From positions 1 to 64,000 of the forward strand of contig NZ_JAJAVB010000024.1 of NCBI RefSeq assembly GCF_020615385.1: a stretch of 64,000 bases of DNA, written 5' to 3'. A program made the position numbers and the translations under genes. The notes below the pieces were generated by a model, which worked only from the letters and a program-made list of their open reading frames with translations, searched no databases and was not told the DNA's origin. Numbering within the stretch: position 1 is the first letter of the stretch; each line of letters begins with the position of its first letter. This document shows, in pieces, positions 1 to 7,607 of this stretch. Origin of the DNA: Jiella soli. GTDB lineage: Bacteria > Pseudomonadota > Alphaproteobacteria > Rhizobiales > Rhizobiaceae.

Positions 1-1
1 C

Positions 2-40
2 TGGAACTACTTCAAAGCTGCAGGCTGCGTTGCAGATTAA
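2..40 (+). CDS. C-terminal end of a gene cut by the left edge
   Basis: An open frame runs from the left edge and ends WNYFKAAGCVAD-TAA. It is followed 47 bases later by a strong stem-loop, which fits the end of a real plus-strand gene that converges on the solute-binding-protein gene. Twelve residues are too few to identify a family, so the product is unknown. Confidence 0.4.
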   Translation, partial: WNYFKAAGCVAD

Positions 41-87
41 TCGCCCGACGCTCTAACGTCCGGCAGCTGACGATCCGGCAAGACAAC

Positions 88-111
88 GGCCGGCGCATCT
101 CTGCGCCGGCC
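88..111. terminator. Perfect 10-bp stem-loop between convergent genes
   Basis: GGCCGGCGCA pairs perfectly with TGCGCCGGCC across a TCTC loop. It lies between the plus-strand gene ending at 40 and the minus-strand gene ending at 145, so it could serve both directions. There is no strong T-run, so factor-independent termination is likely but not certain. Confidence 0.6.
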
Positions 112-144
112 GCGACAAGGGGCGGAATCTGAGGCCGTCGGCCG

Positions 145-1128
145 TCAGTCCATCGACTTCATCTTGTCGGTGACCTTGCTCGTATAGGCGCCTTCCGGCG
201 TCTTCGAGATGATCTTCTGATCGGTGAGGATCTGCACCGTGTTGTCGTAGGTCGCAGCGTCGAGCGTGCCGTCGCCGCCCGCCGTCAGCTTGTTGACCTC
301 GTCCATCATATGCGTCTCGTGTTCCTCCGTGATCGCGCCGGTCGTGTCGTTTTCCATGACGATCTGGACGGCTTCGTCCGGGTGCTCCTGGGCATATTCC
401 CAGCCCTTCATCGAGGCCTTGACGAAGCGGGCCATCTTATCGACGAACGCGGGATCGTCGAGCTTCGGCTCCAGCGTGTAGAGCCCGTCCTCCAGCATGG
501 CGGCGCCCTCGTCGGAATATTTGAAGACGACGAGATCCTCCGGCTTCATGCCGGCCTCGATCAGCTGCCAGTATTCGTTGTAGCTCATGGTCGAGATGCA
601 GTCGGCCTGCTTCTGCAGCAGCGGGTCGACGTTGAAGGCCTGCTTGAGGACGGTGACGTCGCCGCCTTCCTGGGCGTTGAGGCCGAGCTTCGACATGTAG
701 GCGAAGAACGGATATTCGTTGCCGTAATACCAGACGCCGAGGGTCTTGCCCTTCAGGTCCTCGGGCTTCTCGATGCCGGTATCCTTCCGGCAGGTGAGCT
801 GCAGGCCGCCCCGGACGAAGGGCTGGGCGATGTTGACCAGCGGCACGCCCTTTTCGCGCGCGACGAGCGCGGCCGCCATCCAGTCGACGATGACGTCGGC
901 GCCGCCGCCGGCGATCACCTGCTCCGGTGCGATGTCCGGGCCGCCCGGCTTGATCGTCACGTCGAGGCCGGCGTCGTCGTAGAAGCCCTTGTCCTTGGCG
1001 ACGTAGTAGCCGGCGAACTGCGCGTCGGCGACCCATTTGAGCTGCAGGGTCACAGGGTCCGCGGCCAACGCCGGGCTCGTCAACGCCGCCGCGGCAAGCG
1101 CGGCACCGGCCAGAACAATCGTCTTCAT
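145..1128 (-). CDS. ABC transporter solute-binding protein, NMT1/THI5-type
   Basis: Periplasmic binding protein of 327 residues for an ABC importer. The first 23 residues form a classical Sec signal peptide (MKT, a hydrophobic stretch, then SPALAAD). Soon after comes LQLKWVADAQFAGYYVAKDK, the NMT1/THI5-like start found in binding proteins for hydroxymethylpyrimidine, riboflavin or other pyrimidine-like ligands. The ATG at 1128 was chosen because GGAGATGAGG precedes it and the signal peptide starts there; the longer upstream frame has no such features. It lies 35 bases after the two permease genes, in the same orientation. Its place beside hydA and preTA suggests uptake of a pyrimidine or related ring compound. 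That ligand is inferred, not seen. Confidence 0.85.
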   Translation of the reverse strand: MKTIVLAGAALAAAALTSPALAADPVTLQLKWVADAQFAGYYVAKDKGFYDDAGLDVTIKPGGPDIAPEQVIAGGGADVIVDWMAAALVAREKGVPLVNIAQPFVRGGLQLTCRKDTGIEKPEDLKGKTLGVWYYGNEYPFFAYMSKLGLNAQEGGDVTVLKQAFNVDPLLQKQADCISTMSYNEYWQLIEAGMKPEDLVVFKYSDEGAAMLEDGLYTLEPKLDDPAFVDKMARFVKASMKGWEYAQEHPDEAVQIVMENDTTGAITEEHETHMMDEVNKLTAGGDGTLDAATYDNTVQILTDQKIISKTPEGAYTSKVTDKMKSMD

Positions 1129-1163
1129 TCCCTCATCTCCATGTTGATCGCGCCCGCCCCCCT

Positions 1164-2165
1164 TCACCGGTTCGACGGATGCCAGAATGTCGAGACCCGC
1201 TCGACGACGGATAGGAGACCATAGGAGACCGAGCCGGCGAGCGCCGCTACGGCGATCTCGGCCCAGACCATGTCGGTGTTCATCCGGCCGATCTCGACCG
1301 AGATCCGGAAGCCCATGCCGACGATCGGCGTGCCGAAGAACTCCGCCACGATCGCGCCGATCAGCGCCAGCGTCGAATTGATCTTCAGCGCGTTGAAGAC
1401 GAAGGGCATCGCCGCCGGCAGTCGCAGCTTCATCAGCGTCGTCCAGTGGCCGGCGGCATAGGTGCGCATCAGGTCGCGCTCCATCTGGCCGGACGCGTTG
1501 AGGCCCGCGACGGTGTTCACCAGCATGGGAAAGAAGGTCATCACAACCACGACCGCCGCCTTGGACGGCCAGTCGAAGCCGAACCACATCACCATTACCG
1601 GCGCGATGCCGACGACCGGCAGCGCCGAGACGAGATTGCCGACGGGCATGATGCCGCGCTTCCAGAAGGGCGAGCGGTCTATCAGAATCGCCACCAGGAA
1701 GCCCGATCCGCAGCCGAGCACATAGCCGGCGATCACCGCCTTCAGATAGGTCTGGACGAAGTCGGCCCAGAGCGTCGGCGTCGAGGCGGCGAACTTGGCG
1801 CCGATCGCCGAGGGCGGCGGCAGGAGGATCGCGGGGACCTCCAGCCCTCGCACGACGAACTCCCAGAGAAACAGGAGCGTCAGTCCGAAGATCGAGGGAA
1901 CGAGCACCGAGACGATGGCGCGCGCGGAGCGACCGGCCGGCTCGAGCGCCGCAAGACCGGCAGTCAGGCGCCAGGCCGACAGCCAGAAGATGACGACGAT
2001 TATCGCCAGCGCCCCGCCCCGTTCGCCGGCGGCGAGCAGCGCCAGCGCGCCATAGGCCGAGGCGAGAGCGACGATTGCCGCAGCCACGATCGCAGCGGGC
2101 CCGTGGCTGCCGAAGAGTTCGCGGAGGCCGCTTCGCGAGGACGATGACTGGCGCGCAAGGCTCAC
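1164..2165 (-). CDS. ABC transporter permease, nitrate/sulfonate/taurine type
   Basis: Inner-membrane permease of 333 residues in the BPD_transp_1 family. Several hydrophobic segments are visible: two or three near the N-terminus, then the conserved core. The cytoplasmic EAA loop that docks the ATPase reads approximately DLMRTYAAGHWTTLMKLRLP. The start is a GTG that overlaps the upstream permease stop (GTGA), so the two permeases are translationally coupled and probably form a heterodimer. It would work with the binding protein downstream and the ATPase encoded at 3753-4583. Confidence 0.85.
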   Translation of the reverse strand: MSLARQSSSSRSGLRELFGSHGPAAIVAAAIVALASAYGALALLAAGERGGALAIIVVIFWLSAWRLTAGLAALEPAGRSARAIVSVLVPSIFGLTLLFLWEFVVRGLEVPAILLPPPSAIGAKFAASTPTLWADFVQTYLKAVIAGYVLGCGSGFLVAILIDRSPFWKRGIMPVGNLVSALPVVGIAPVMVMWFGFDWPSKAAVVVVMTFFPMLVNTVAGLNASGQMERDLMRTYAAGHWTTLMKLRLPAAMPFVFNALKINSTLALIGAIVAEFFGTPIVGMGFRISVEIGRMNTDMVWAEIAVAALAGSVSYGLLSVVERVSTFWHPSNR

Positions 2166-3130
2166 GGACGGGCTCCCGTTCGTTTCAGCACCGCCCGCTC
2201 CGCAAGGCCGACCAGCCCGACGAGCAGCCCCGCCATGATCGAGGCCGCGACCAGTGCCGCCCAGATGATCGCGGTCTGGCCGTAATAGGAGCCGGCGAGA
2301 AGCCGCGCGCCGAGGCCGGCGACGGCGCCGGTGGGCAGTTCGCCGACGATCGCGCCGACCAGCGCCGCGGCGACCGCCACCTTCATCGAGGTGAAGAGGA
2401 AAGGCAGCGAGGCCGGCAGCCGCAGCTTGGCGAGGATCTGCGATTTGGAGGCCGAATAGGTGTGCATCAGGTCGAGATGCATGGCGTCCGGCGAGCGCAG
2501 CCCCTTCACCATGCCCACCGTGACCGGGAAGAAGGACAGATACATCGAGATGATCGCCTTCGGCAGAAGGCCTGTGACGTTGACGGCCGCGAGCACCACG
2601 ATGACCATCGGCGCGACGGCGAGGATCGGGATGGTCTGCGAGGTGATGACCCAGGGCATCAGGCTCTTGTCGAGCGTCTTGGAGTGGACGATTCCGATGG
2701 CGAGGAGGATGCCCAGCCCCGTGCCGATCGCGAAGCCGAGGAGCGTCGAGGAGAGCGTCACCCAGGCGTGGTAGAACAGCGAGCGGCGCGAGAGCGGGCT
2801 GACCGTCGCCGTGGTCTTCCAGATCTCGGCGGCGATCTGGTGCGGCGCCGGGAGCACCGCACGCTGCGCCGAAAGGGTCGCGGCGAGATGATCGCCGAAC
2901 GGCACCACCCCGTCACCCATCCGCGCCAGCCGGTCGCCCTCGGTCTGCCAGTTGAGGAAGATTGCTCCGACATACCATAGGATCAGGATCACGAGGCAGA
3001 CAGTCAGGACCGGAAAGGTGCGGCCCCCGGCGATGCGCCGGCCGAGGCGCCGGACCGGGCCGTGATAGCCGATGGCGGCACCAGGTTCGGCGATGGGGGT
3101 GCCTGACGAAGCTGAGGTCACGATGGCCAC
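2162..3130 (-). CDS. ABC transporter permease, partner subunit
   Basis: Second permease of the importer, about 322 residues, BPD_transp_1 family, with an EAA-type loop (LDLMHTYSASKSQILAKLRL) and C-terminal membrane segments. The start is uncertain. The frame stays open to 3346, but everything upstream of about 3135 is translated from an inverted-repeat element, so a GTG near 3130 (or 3121) is preferred; neither has a clear ribosome-binding site. It overlaps the next permease by 4 bases. The repeat element lies just upstream and separates it from the ATPase and the small DMT gene. Confidence 0.78.
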   Translation of the reverse strand: MAIVTSASSGTPIAEPGAAIGYHGPVRRLGRRIAGGRTFPVLTVCLVILILWYVGAIFLNWQTEGDRLARMGDGVVPFGDHLAATLSAQRAVLPAPHQIAAEIWKTTATVSPLSRRSLFYHAWVTLSSTLLGFAIGTGLGILLAIGIVHSKTLDKSLMPWVITSQTIPILAVAPMVIVVLAAVNVTGLLPKAIISMYLSFFPVTVGMVKGLRSPDAMHLDLMHTYSASKSQILAKLRLPASLPFLFTSMKVAVAAALVGAIVGELPTGAVAGLGARLLAGSYYGQTAIIWAALVAASIMAGLLVGLVGLAERAVLKRTGARP

Positions 3131-3154
3131 CGTCCGATCTGCGACGACCGTCCA

Positions 3155-3329
3155 CCCCCCTCTGTCCTGCCTGACATCTCCCCCACAAGGGGGGAGATTG
3201 GTCCTGCTCCGACGTCTTCGCCCAGCTTCAATCGCTGAGACTGGCGCTCGCGTCTGCAGGAGCCTGCCATATCCCAAAGCTGCTGATCTCCCCTCTTGTG
3301 GGGGAGATGGGCGGCAGCCCAGAGGGGGG
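3155..3329. repeat. RIME-like intergenic inverted-repeat element
   Basis: Two 44-base arms, 3155-3198 and 3286-3329, are inverted copies of each other with about six mismatches. Each contains an inner palindrome around CTCCCCCACAAGGGGGGAG, and an 87-base spacer separates them. This resembles the Rhizobium intergenic mosaic elements (RIME), which are palindromic and non-coding. Open frames crossing it give the meaningless peptide type SPLVGEMSGRTEGG. It lies inside the transporter operon and could form a large hairpin in the transcript, perhaps lowering expression of the permeases relative to the ATPase. Confidence 0.75.
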
Positions 3330-3371
3330 TACGCAGGCGCCGACATCTCCTCGAATGATCGAAATCCACCC

Positions 3372-3704
3372 TCACCCCTTCGCCGCCGGCCAGACCATCA
3401 GCACGAAGCCGACGAGCCCAAGCCCCATGCCAATCAGCTGCGTCACCGGCGGGCGCTCCTGGAAGACGGCGAAGGCGATGATGTTGATGAGGATCAGTTG
3501 TGCCACCGAGGAGGCGGAGATCGCGACGCCGAGACCGCTCTCGCGCATCAGCTTCACCATCATCAGATTGCCGACGCAGTAGAGCATCAGCGATCCCGCC
3601 AGTACGAGAGGGATGCCGTTGGAGACGTAGGACCGGGTCGCCGACGCCGCCGCGAGAAAGACGGGTACCGCTCCCGCGAGCCACAGGATCGCCGCCGAGT
3701 TCAT
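3372..3704 (-). CDS. Small four-span DMT/SMR-like membrane protein
   Basis: A 110-residue hydrophobic protein with four predicted membrane helices, ending LVGFVLMVWPAAKG. Size and spacing are like one half of an EamA-type drug/metabolite transporter or a small-multidrug-resistance protein. It sits 48 bases after the ATPase gene in the same direction and before the repeat and permeases, so it appears to be part of the transport operon. An accessory or efflux role is possible, but nothing in the sequence gives the substrate. It is more likely a real gene than a remnant, because the membrane pattern is complete. Confidence 0.7.
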   Translation of the reverse strand: MNSAAILWLAGAVPVFLAAASATRSYVSNGIPLVLAGSLMLYCVGNLMMVKLMRESGLGVAISASSVAQLILINIIAFAVFQERPPVTQLIGMGLGLVGFVLMVWPAAKG

Positions 3705-3752
3705 GAAGAAGCCCTTCCCCCGAAATCACAACGCGCTCACCGTACACCGGGG

Positions 3753-4583
3753 TCAGTCCCCATAGCCATGCCCGGCCCGCAGCCCCTCACGCACCCTGTG
3801 GGCGATCTTCAGGAATTCCGGCGTCTCGCGGATCTCGAGCGGGCGTTCGGTTCCGAGGTCGCAATCGATCACCTCGTGGATGCGGCCGGGGCGCGGGCTC
3901 ATTACCACGATGCGGGTCGAGAGGAACACCGCCTCGGGAATCGAGTGGGTGACGAAGACGATGGTCTTGTTCGTCTTCGCCCAGAGCTTCAGGAGCTCTT
4001 CGTTCAGATGGTCGCGCACGATCTCGTCGAGCGCGCCGAAGGGCTCGTCCATCAGGAGGAGATCCGGGTCGAAGGCCAGCGCACGGGCGATCGAGGCGCG
4101 CTGCTGCATGCCGCCCGACAGTTGCCAGGGAAATTTCTTGCCGAAGCCCGTGAGCCCGACGAGGTCGAGCCCGGCGGCGACCCGGCGCTCGCGGTCGGTC
4201 GCGGAAAAACCCATGATTTCCAGCGGCAGCGCGATGTTCTTCTCGATCGTGCGCCAGGGATAAAGCGCCGCGGCCTGGAAGACGTAGCCATAGGCCCGCG
4301 CCCGCCGCGCCTCGTCCGGCGTCATGCCGTTGACCGAGATGGTGCCCGATGTCGGCTGCTCCAGATCGGCGATGACGCGCAGAAGCGTGGTCTTGCCGCA
4401 GCCGGACGGACCGATCAGCGAGACGAACTCGCCGCGCCTTACGGTGAGGTCGACATCCTTCAGCGCATGGACCGGGGTGTCGGCGGTCTGGAACACGAGG
4501 TTCAGGTCGCGCGCCTGGATGACGGGCGATGCGGCGGCGCCCGCAGCTGCGGCGACGGACGGCGATACGGCGGCTTCAGGCAT
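3753..4583 (-). CDS. ABC transporter ATP-binding protein, SsuB/TauB/ThiZ type
   Basis: ATPase of 276 residues that powers the importer at the cytoplasmic face. Visible motifs are Walker A GPSGCGKTT, the Q-loop region, the signature LSGGMQQR, Walker B LLLMDEPFGALD and the switch histidine in FVTHS. The N-terminal 25 residues are alanine-rich and outside the fold. It is the first gene of the minus-strand transporter operon and is divergent from the cupin gene, with a 131-base shared promoter region. Closest types transport nitrate, sulfonate, taurine or pyrimidine precursors; the local pathway favours a pyrimidine. Confidence 0.9.
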   Translation of the reverse strand: MPEAAVSPSVAAAAGAAASPVIQARDLNLVFQTADTPVHALKDVDLTVRRGEFVSLIGPSGCGKTTLLRVIADLEQPTSGTISVNGMTPDEARRARAYGYVFQAAALYPWRTIEKNIALPLEIMGFSATDRERRVAAGLDLVGLTGFGKKFPWQLSGGMQQRASIARALAFDPDLLLMDEPFGALDEIVRDHLNEELLKLWAKTNKTIVFVTHSIPEAVFLSTRIVVMSPRPGRIHEVIDCDLGTERPLEIRETPEFLKIAHRVREGLRAGHGYGD

Positions 4584-4714
4584 TCGCGGCTCCGCTGGCG
4601 TGAGGTTTTCGCTCGCAACGGAATCGGCGATGAGCCCGTGCCTCGTCTGCGATATGATGTGCCTCGAACGGCCCGGCCTGCATGCCGCGGCTCGGGCAAG
4701 GAAGGAGTGTCACC

Positions 4715-5131
4715 ATGAGCGATCCGAAGACGGGTGCGGAGTGCCGACTGGTCCGCGCTGACGGGACATATGACGGCAAGCAGGGCTTCCGATACGTGGC
4801 CGGCATCTCGGCCGAGAGCGTCGGATCAACCGCCATCTGCATGCATCTTCTGACGATCCCGCCCGGCGGGCGTGCCAGGGCGCATCTTCACGAGAGCCAC
4901 GAGACGGCGATCTACGTCATCAGCGGCGTCTCCGGCACATGGTATGGCGAGCGGCTGGAGCAGCACGCGGTGGTGGCCGCGGGCGACCTCTTCTACATTC
5001 CGGCGGGCGTGCCGCACCTGCCCTACAATCCCGGCCCGGAACCCTGCGTCGCCGTCATCGCCCGCACCGACCCGAACGAGCAGGAGAGCGTCGTGCTGCG
5101 GCCCGATCTGGAGGGGCTGGTACGGGCCTGA
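4715..5131 (+). CDS. Cupin-domain protein
   Basis: A 138-residue single-domain cupin. Motif 1 is visible as the histidines in RARAHLHESHETAIYV and motif 2 as GDLFYIPAGVPHLPYNP, so a metal site is likely. The ATG at 4715 follows AAGGAG by seven bases. Enzyme or binding activity cannot be told from sequence. It is divergently transcribed from the transporter ATPase, next to the pyrimidine genes. A role in the same metabolism (for example handling a reactive intermediate, as cupins do in some ring-degradation operons) is only inferred. Confidence 0.75.
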   Translation: MSDPKTGAECRLVRADGTYDGKQGFRYVAGISAESVGSTAICMHLLTIPPGGRARAHLHESHETAIYVISGVSGTWYGERLEQHAVVAAGDLFYIPAGVPHLPYNPGPEPCVAVIARTDPNEQESVVLRPDLEGLVRA

Positions 5132-5158
5132 TCCTGCAGTCGATCCGAGCCAGAGGGC

Positions 5159-5172
5159 GCCCCCGAGGGGGC
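5159..5172. terminator. Short GC stem-loop between convergent genes
   Basis: GCCCC and GGGGC pair across CGAG between the ends of the cupin gene and the convergent unknown gene at 5182. There is no T-run. It is a plausible weak bidirectional terminator. Confidence 0.3.
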
Positions 5173-5181
5173 TAGGACGCC

Positions 5182-5535
5182 TCATGATCTCGGATCGTAG
5201 ATCTGACAGACAGACGTCTTGTCATCGAACGGCCATCGGACCTTCGCGCGGTTGTTAGTGTCCCAGGAATACTCGCGACTCTCCATCTGCGCCCCCACCA
5301 AATGCCCAAATGTCTTCAGCAAATGGTCGTCCGAGAGAAGAGCTTTTGTCAGAGCTTCGTCGAGGATTGCTAGCAGGGGAGCCACTGCTGGTCGCCCCTG
5401 CCCCGTGGCGATTTCCAGAAGCTCCGAATGCTTCTCAATAAGGAGCGTCAGCTGTTGAGCCTCCGCCGTCTGGACCTTTGCCCTGAAGATCGAACTGAAG
5501 TCCTCGATCTTCCGCCCCAGGATAACTTGCTCCAT
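5182..5535 (-). CDS. Unknown 117-residue protein at the end of the hydA operon
   Basis: Not recognised. The product is soluble-looking, with a helical first half (AEAQQLTLLIEKHSELLEIA) and a more mixed C-terminus with WDTNNRAKVRWPF. It begins one base after the hydA stop, so it is translated with hydA. Base composition is visibly less GC-rich than neighbouring genes, as is that of the toxin-antitoxin pair on the other side of hydA, which suggests recent acquisition. It could be a small immunity or regulatory protein, but there is no direct evidence for any function. Confidence 0.55.
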   Translation of the reverse strand: MEQVILGRKIEDFSSIFRAKVQTAEAQQLTLLIEKHSELLEIATGQGRPAVAPLLAILDEALTKALLSDDHLLKTFGHLVGAQMESREYSWDTNNRAKVRWPFDDKTSVCQIYDPRS

Positions 5536-5536
5536 A

Positions 5537-6988
5537 TCACACCCCGCTCATCGGAATACCCGACCGCTCGACCTTGCGCGGTGCGGTCAGCTCCTTCCAG
5601 GTCGACAGCGCCTGGTTGACCGGCGCATTCGCGGGGCGCTCGACGAAGCGGCCGTCGCCCTTCTCGGCGCGTACGTCGCCTTCCTTGTAGACGAGCTTGC
5701 CGCGCGAGACCGTCATCACCGGCAGGCCGGTGACCTCGATTCCCTCGAAGACATTGTAGTCGATCGCCGATTTCTGGGTCTTCGCCGAGATCGTCTTCGT
5801 CGCCCTGGGGTCGAAGACGATCAAATCGGCGTCGGCGCCGGGGAGGATCGCGCCCTTCCTGGGATAGATGTTGAGGATCTTGGCGATGTTGGTCGAGGTC
5901 ACCGCAACGAACTCGTTCATCGTCAGCCGGCCGGTGACGACGCCTTTGGTCCAGAGCACGGCGAGCCGGTCTTCCAGGCCGCCGGTGCCGTTCGGGATTT
6001 TGGTGAAGTCGTTGAGGCCCATGCGCTTCTGCTCGGTGGTGAAGGCGCAGTGATCGGTGGCGACGACCTGGAGCGAGCCGGCCGCGAGCCCCGCCCAGAG
6101 CGAATCCTGGTGGGACTTGTTGCGGAAGGGCGGGCTCATCACGCGGCGGGCAGAGTGGTCCCAGTCGGCGTTGAAATATTCGCCTTCGTCCAACACGAGA
6201 TGCTGGATCAGCGGCTCGCCATAGACCCGCATGCCCTTCTGCCGGCCACGGCGGATCGCCTCATGCGCCTGCTCGCAGGAGGTGTGGACGACATAGAGCG
6301 GCACGCCGGCCTGATCGGCGATCATGATCGCCCGGTTTACGGCCTCGCCCTCGACTTCCGGTGGCCGCGAATAGGCGTGGCCCTCCGGGCCGTTGTTTCC
6401 CTCGGCCATCAGCTTCTGCTGGAGGAAGGCGACGACGTCGCCGTTCTCGGCATGGACCAGCGGCATCGCTCCGATCTCGGCGCAGCGGGTGAAGGACGCG
6501 AACATCTCGTCGTCGTTCACCATCAAGGCGCCCTTGTAGGCCATGAAGTGCTTGAAGGTGTTGATGCCGGCCTCGACCACCTTCGGCATCTCGTCGAAGA
6601 ACTTCTGGCCCCACCAGGTGACGCCCATATGGAAGGAATAGTCAGTGCGCGCGGGCCCGGCCTTCTGGAACCATTCCTGCAGCGCATCCATCGGCCCCTG
6701 GTCCGGCGCCGGCAGGCAGAAATCGACGGTCATCGTCGTGCCGCCGGCCAGCGCCGCCGCCGTGCCGGTGTCGAAGTCGTCGGCGGAGAACGTGCCCATG
6801 AAGGGCATTTCCATATGAGTGTGCGGATCGATCCCGCCCGGCATGACATAGGCGCCGGAGGCGTCGATCACCTCGTCGCCGGAAAGGTCCGGGCCGATCT
6901 CTGCGATCTTGCCGCCGTCGATCAGGATGTCGGCCCTGTAGGTGAGATCGGCGGTGACGATCGTGCCGCCCTTGATGACTGTGGTCAT
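5537..6988 (-). CDS. hydA: Dihydropyrimidinase (hydantoinase)
   Basis: Opens the ring of dihydrouracil or dihydrothymine to N-carbamoyl-beta-alanine (or its methyl form), the second step of reductive pyrimidine catabolism. The 483-residue product has the amidohydrolase signature GGIDPHTHME (metal ligands about H56 and H58), the lysine that becomes carboxylated in FMAYKG (about K152), later histidines in PLVHAEN and YVVHTS, and the aspartate in VATDHCAF. Length is normal for the family. Its ATG overlaps the toxin stop (ATGA), and the sequence around its ribosome-binding site (GGAAAGGG) lies in the last codons of the toxin gene. D-hydantoinase activity is an alternative reading, but preTA and the aminotransferase nearby favour the pyrimidine route. 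Confidence 0.95.
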   Translation of the reverse strand: MTTVIKGGTIVTADLTYRADILIDGGKIAEIGPDLSGDEVIDASGAYVMPGGIDPHTHMEMPFMGTFSADDFDTGTAAALAGGTTMTVDFCLPAPDQGPMDALQEWFQKAGPARTDYSFHMGVTWWGQKFFDEMPKVVEAGINTFKHFMAYKGALMVNDDEMFASFTRCAEIGAMPLVHAENGDVVAFLQQKLMAEGNNGPEGHAYSRPPEVEGEAVNRAIMIADQAGVPLYVVHTSCEQAHEAIRRGRQKGMRVYGEPLIQHLVLDEGEYFNADWDHSARRVMSPPFRNKSHQDSLWAGLAAGSLQVVATDHCAFTTEQKRMGLNDFTKIPNGTGGLEDRLAVLWTKGVVTGRLTMNEFVAVTSTNIAKILNIYPRKGAILPGADADLIVFDPRATKTISAKTQKSAIDYNVFEGIEVTGLPVMTVSRGKLVYKEGDVRAEKGDGRFVERPANAPVNQALSTWKELTAPRKVERSGIPMSGV

Positions 6989-7350
6989 GGCAACTTACCC
7001 TTTCCGGAAACTATGCTGAGCGCGTGCTGCAGAGACAGGACGTTGATCAGAGCAAATTCGATGCGAGCCAAATCCTCGGCTTCCAAATGTCCCACTTTCA
7101 GCCCGACCTGCTGCGGCAAAGCGGCAGACAGCCGGTCGATCATCGCTTGAGAGCGAACCTGCAGGCCGTTTGCCTCGCTTGGCTCGATGTCGACGCGGAT
7201 CATAGGCGCGTCCGATAACTCGCTCGTCAGAGGACAGACGAGCACGGGACGACCAGGCACGATGAACTCCGTCGCATGCAGAATGATGCTGGGTCTGGGT
7301 TTCGATGCCAAACCGCGAAGTGACGCTCCGAAGACGTCGCCGCGCCTCAT
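6985..7350 (-). CDS. PemK/MazF-family toxin, probable mRNA endoribonuclease
   Basis: A 121-residue product with the MazF/PemK layout: RRGDVF at the N-terminus, then RPSIILHATEF, VLVCPLTSE, and VRSQAMIDRLSAALPQQVG, which correspond to the beta-barrel core and the catalytic arginine/threonine-serine area of this family. It overlaps its antitoxin gene by 4 bases upstream and hydA by 4 bases downstream. Family members cleave mRNA when not bound by the antitoxin. The last residues (SGKGKLP) are read from what looks like the original leader of hydA, so the C-terminus may have been created when the cassette inserted. Lower GC than its neighbours supports transfer. Confidence 0.82.
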   Translation of the reverse strand: MRRGDVFGASLRGLASKPRPSIILHATEFIVPGRPVLVCPLTSELSDAPMIRVDIEPSEANGLQVRSQAMIDRLSAALPQQVGLKVGHLEAEDLARIEFALINVLSLQHALSIVSGKGKLP

Positions 7351-7568
7351 GGGGCCTCGTCACCCCAGATGCCGGATTGCACATAAGTGAGCCAGTCGTC
7401 GATTTCGCCGTCTCGCAAGTCAGCTTCAGCGGCACTTCCCGCCTGACGCGCTGCCTCTTCGCGATAGGTCGGGTTGTTGCGGTCGATGACCCAGACCTCG
7501 ATCGGCCGCCATCCCTTCGCCACGAGGTCGCGGCGTTGCTCGTCCGTCAGTTCCCTCGGGCGCCCCAT
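7347..7568 (-). CDS. MazE-like antitoxin (DUF3018 type)
   Basis: A 73-residue product beginning MGRPRELTDEQRRDL and containing KGWRPIEVWV, the pattern of the small DUF3018/antitoxin-MazE-like proteins that precede PemK/MazF toxins. The N-terminal part probably binds DNA and the acidic C-terminus (LRDGEIDDW) the toxin. ATG 7568 is preferred over an ATG 24 bases further upstream because AGGAGG lies five bases before it. It starts 39 bases after the M20 hydrolase gene and overlaps the toxin gene (ATGA), the usual antitoxin-first order. It may repress its own transcription, but no separate promoter is evident. Confidence 0.8.
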   Translation of the reverse strand: MGRPRELTDEQRRDLVAKGWRPIEVWVIDRNNPTYREEAARQAGSAAEADLRDGEIDDWLTYVQSGIWGDEAP

Positions 7569-7607
7569 GGCCGCCTCCTCATCATCTGCCAATCGGCCGA
7601 CGGTATC

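Noticed and set aside
3118-3747. An open frame across the 3155-3329 repeat.
   Set aside because: Much of it is translated palindrome (SPLVGEMSGRTEGG type), and the rest is in the wrong frame of the small membrane-protein gene.
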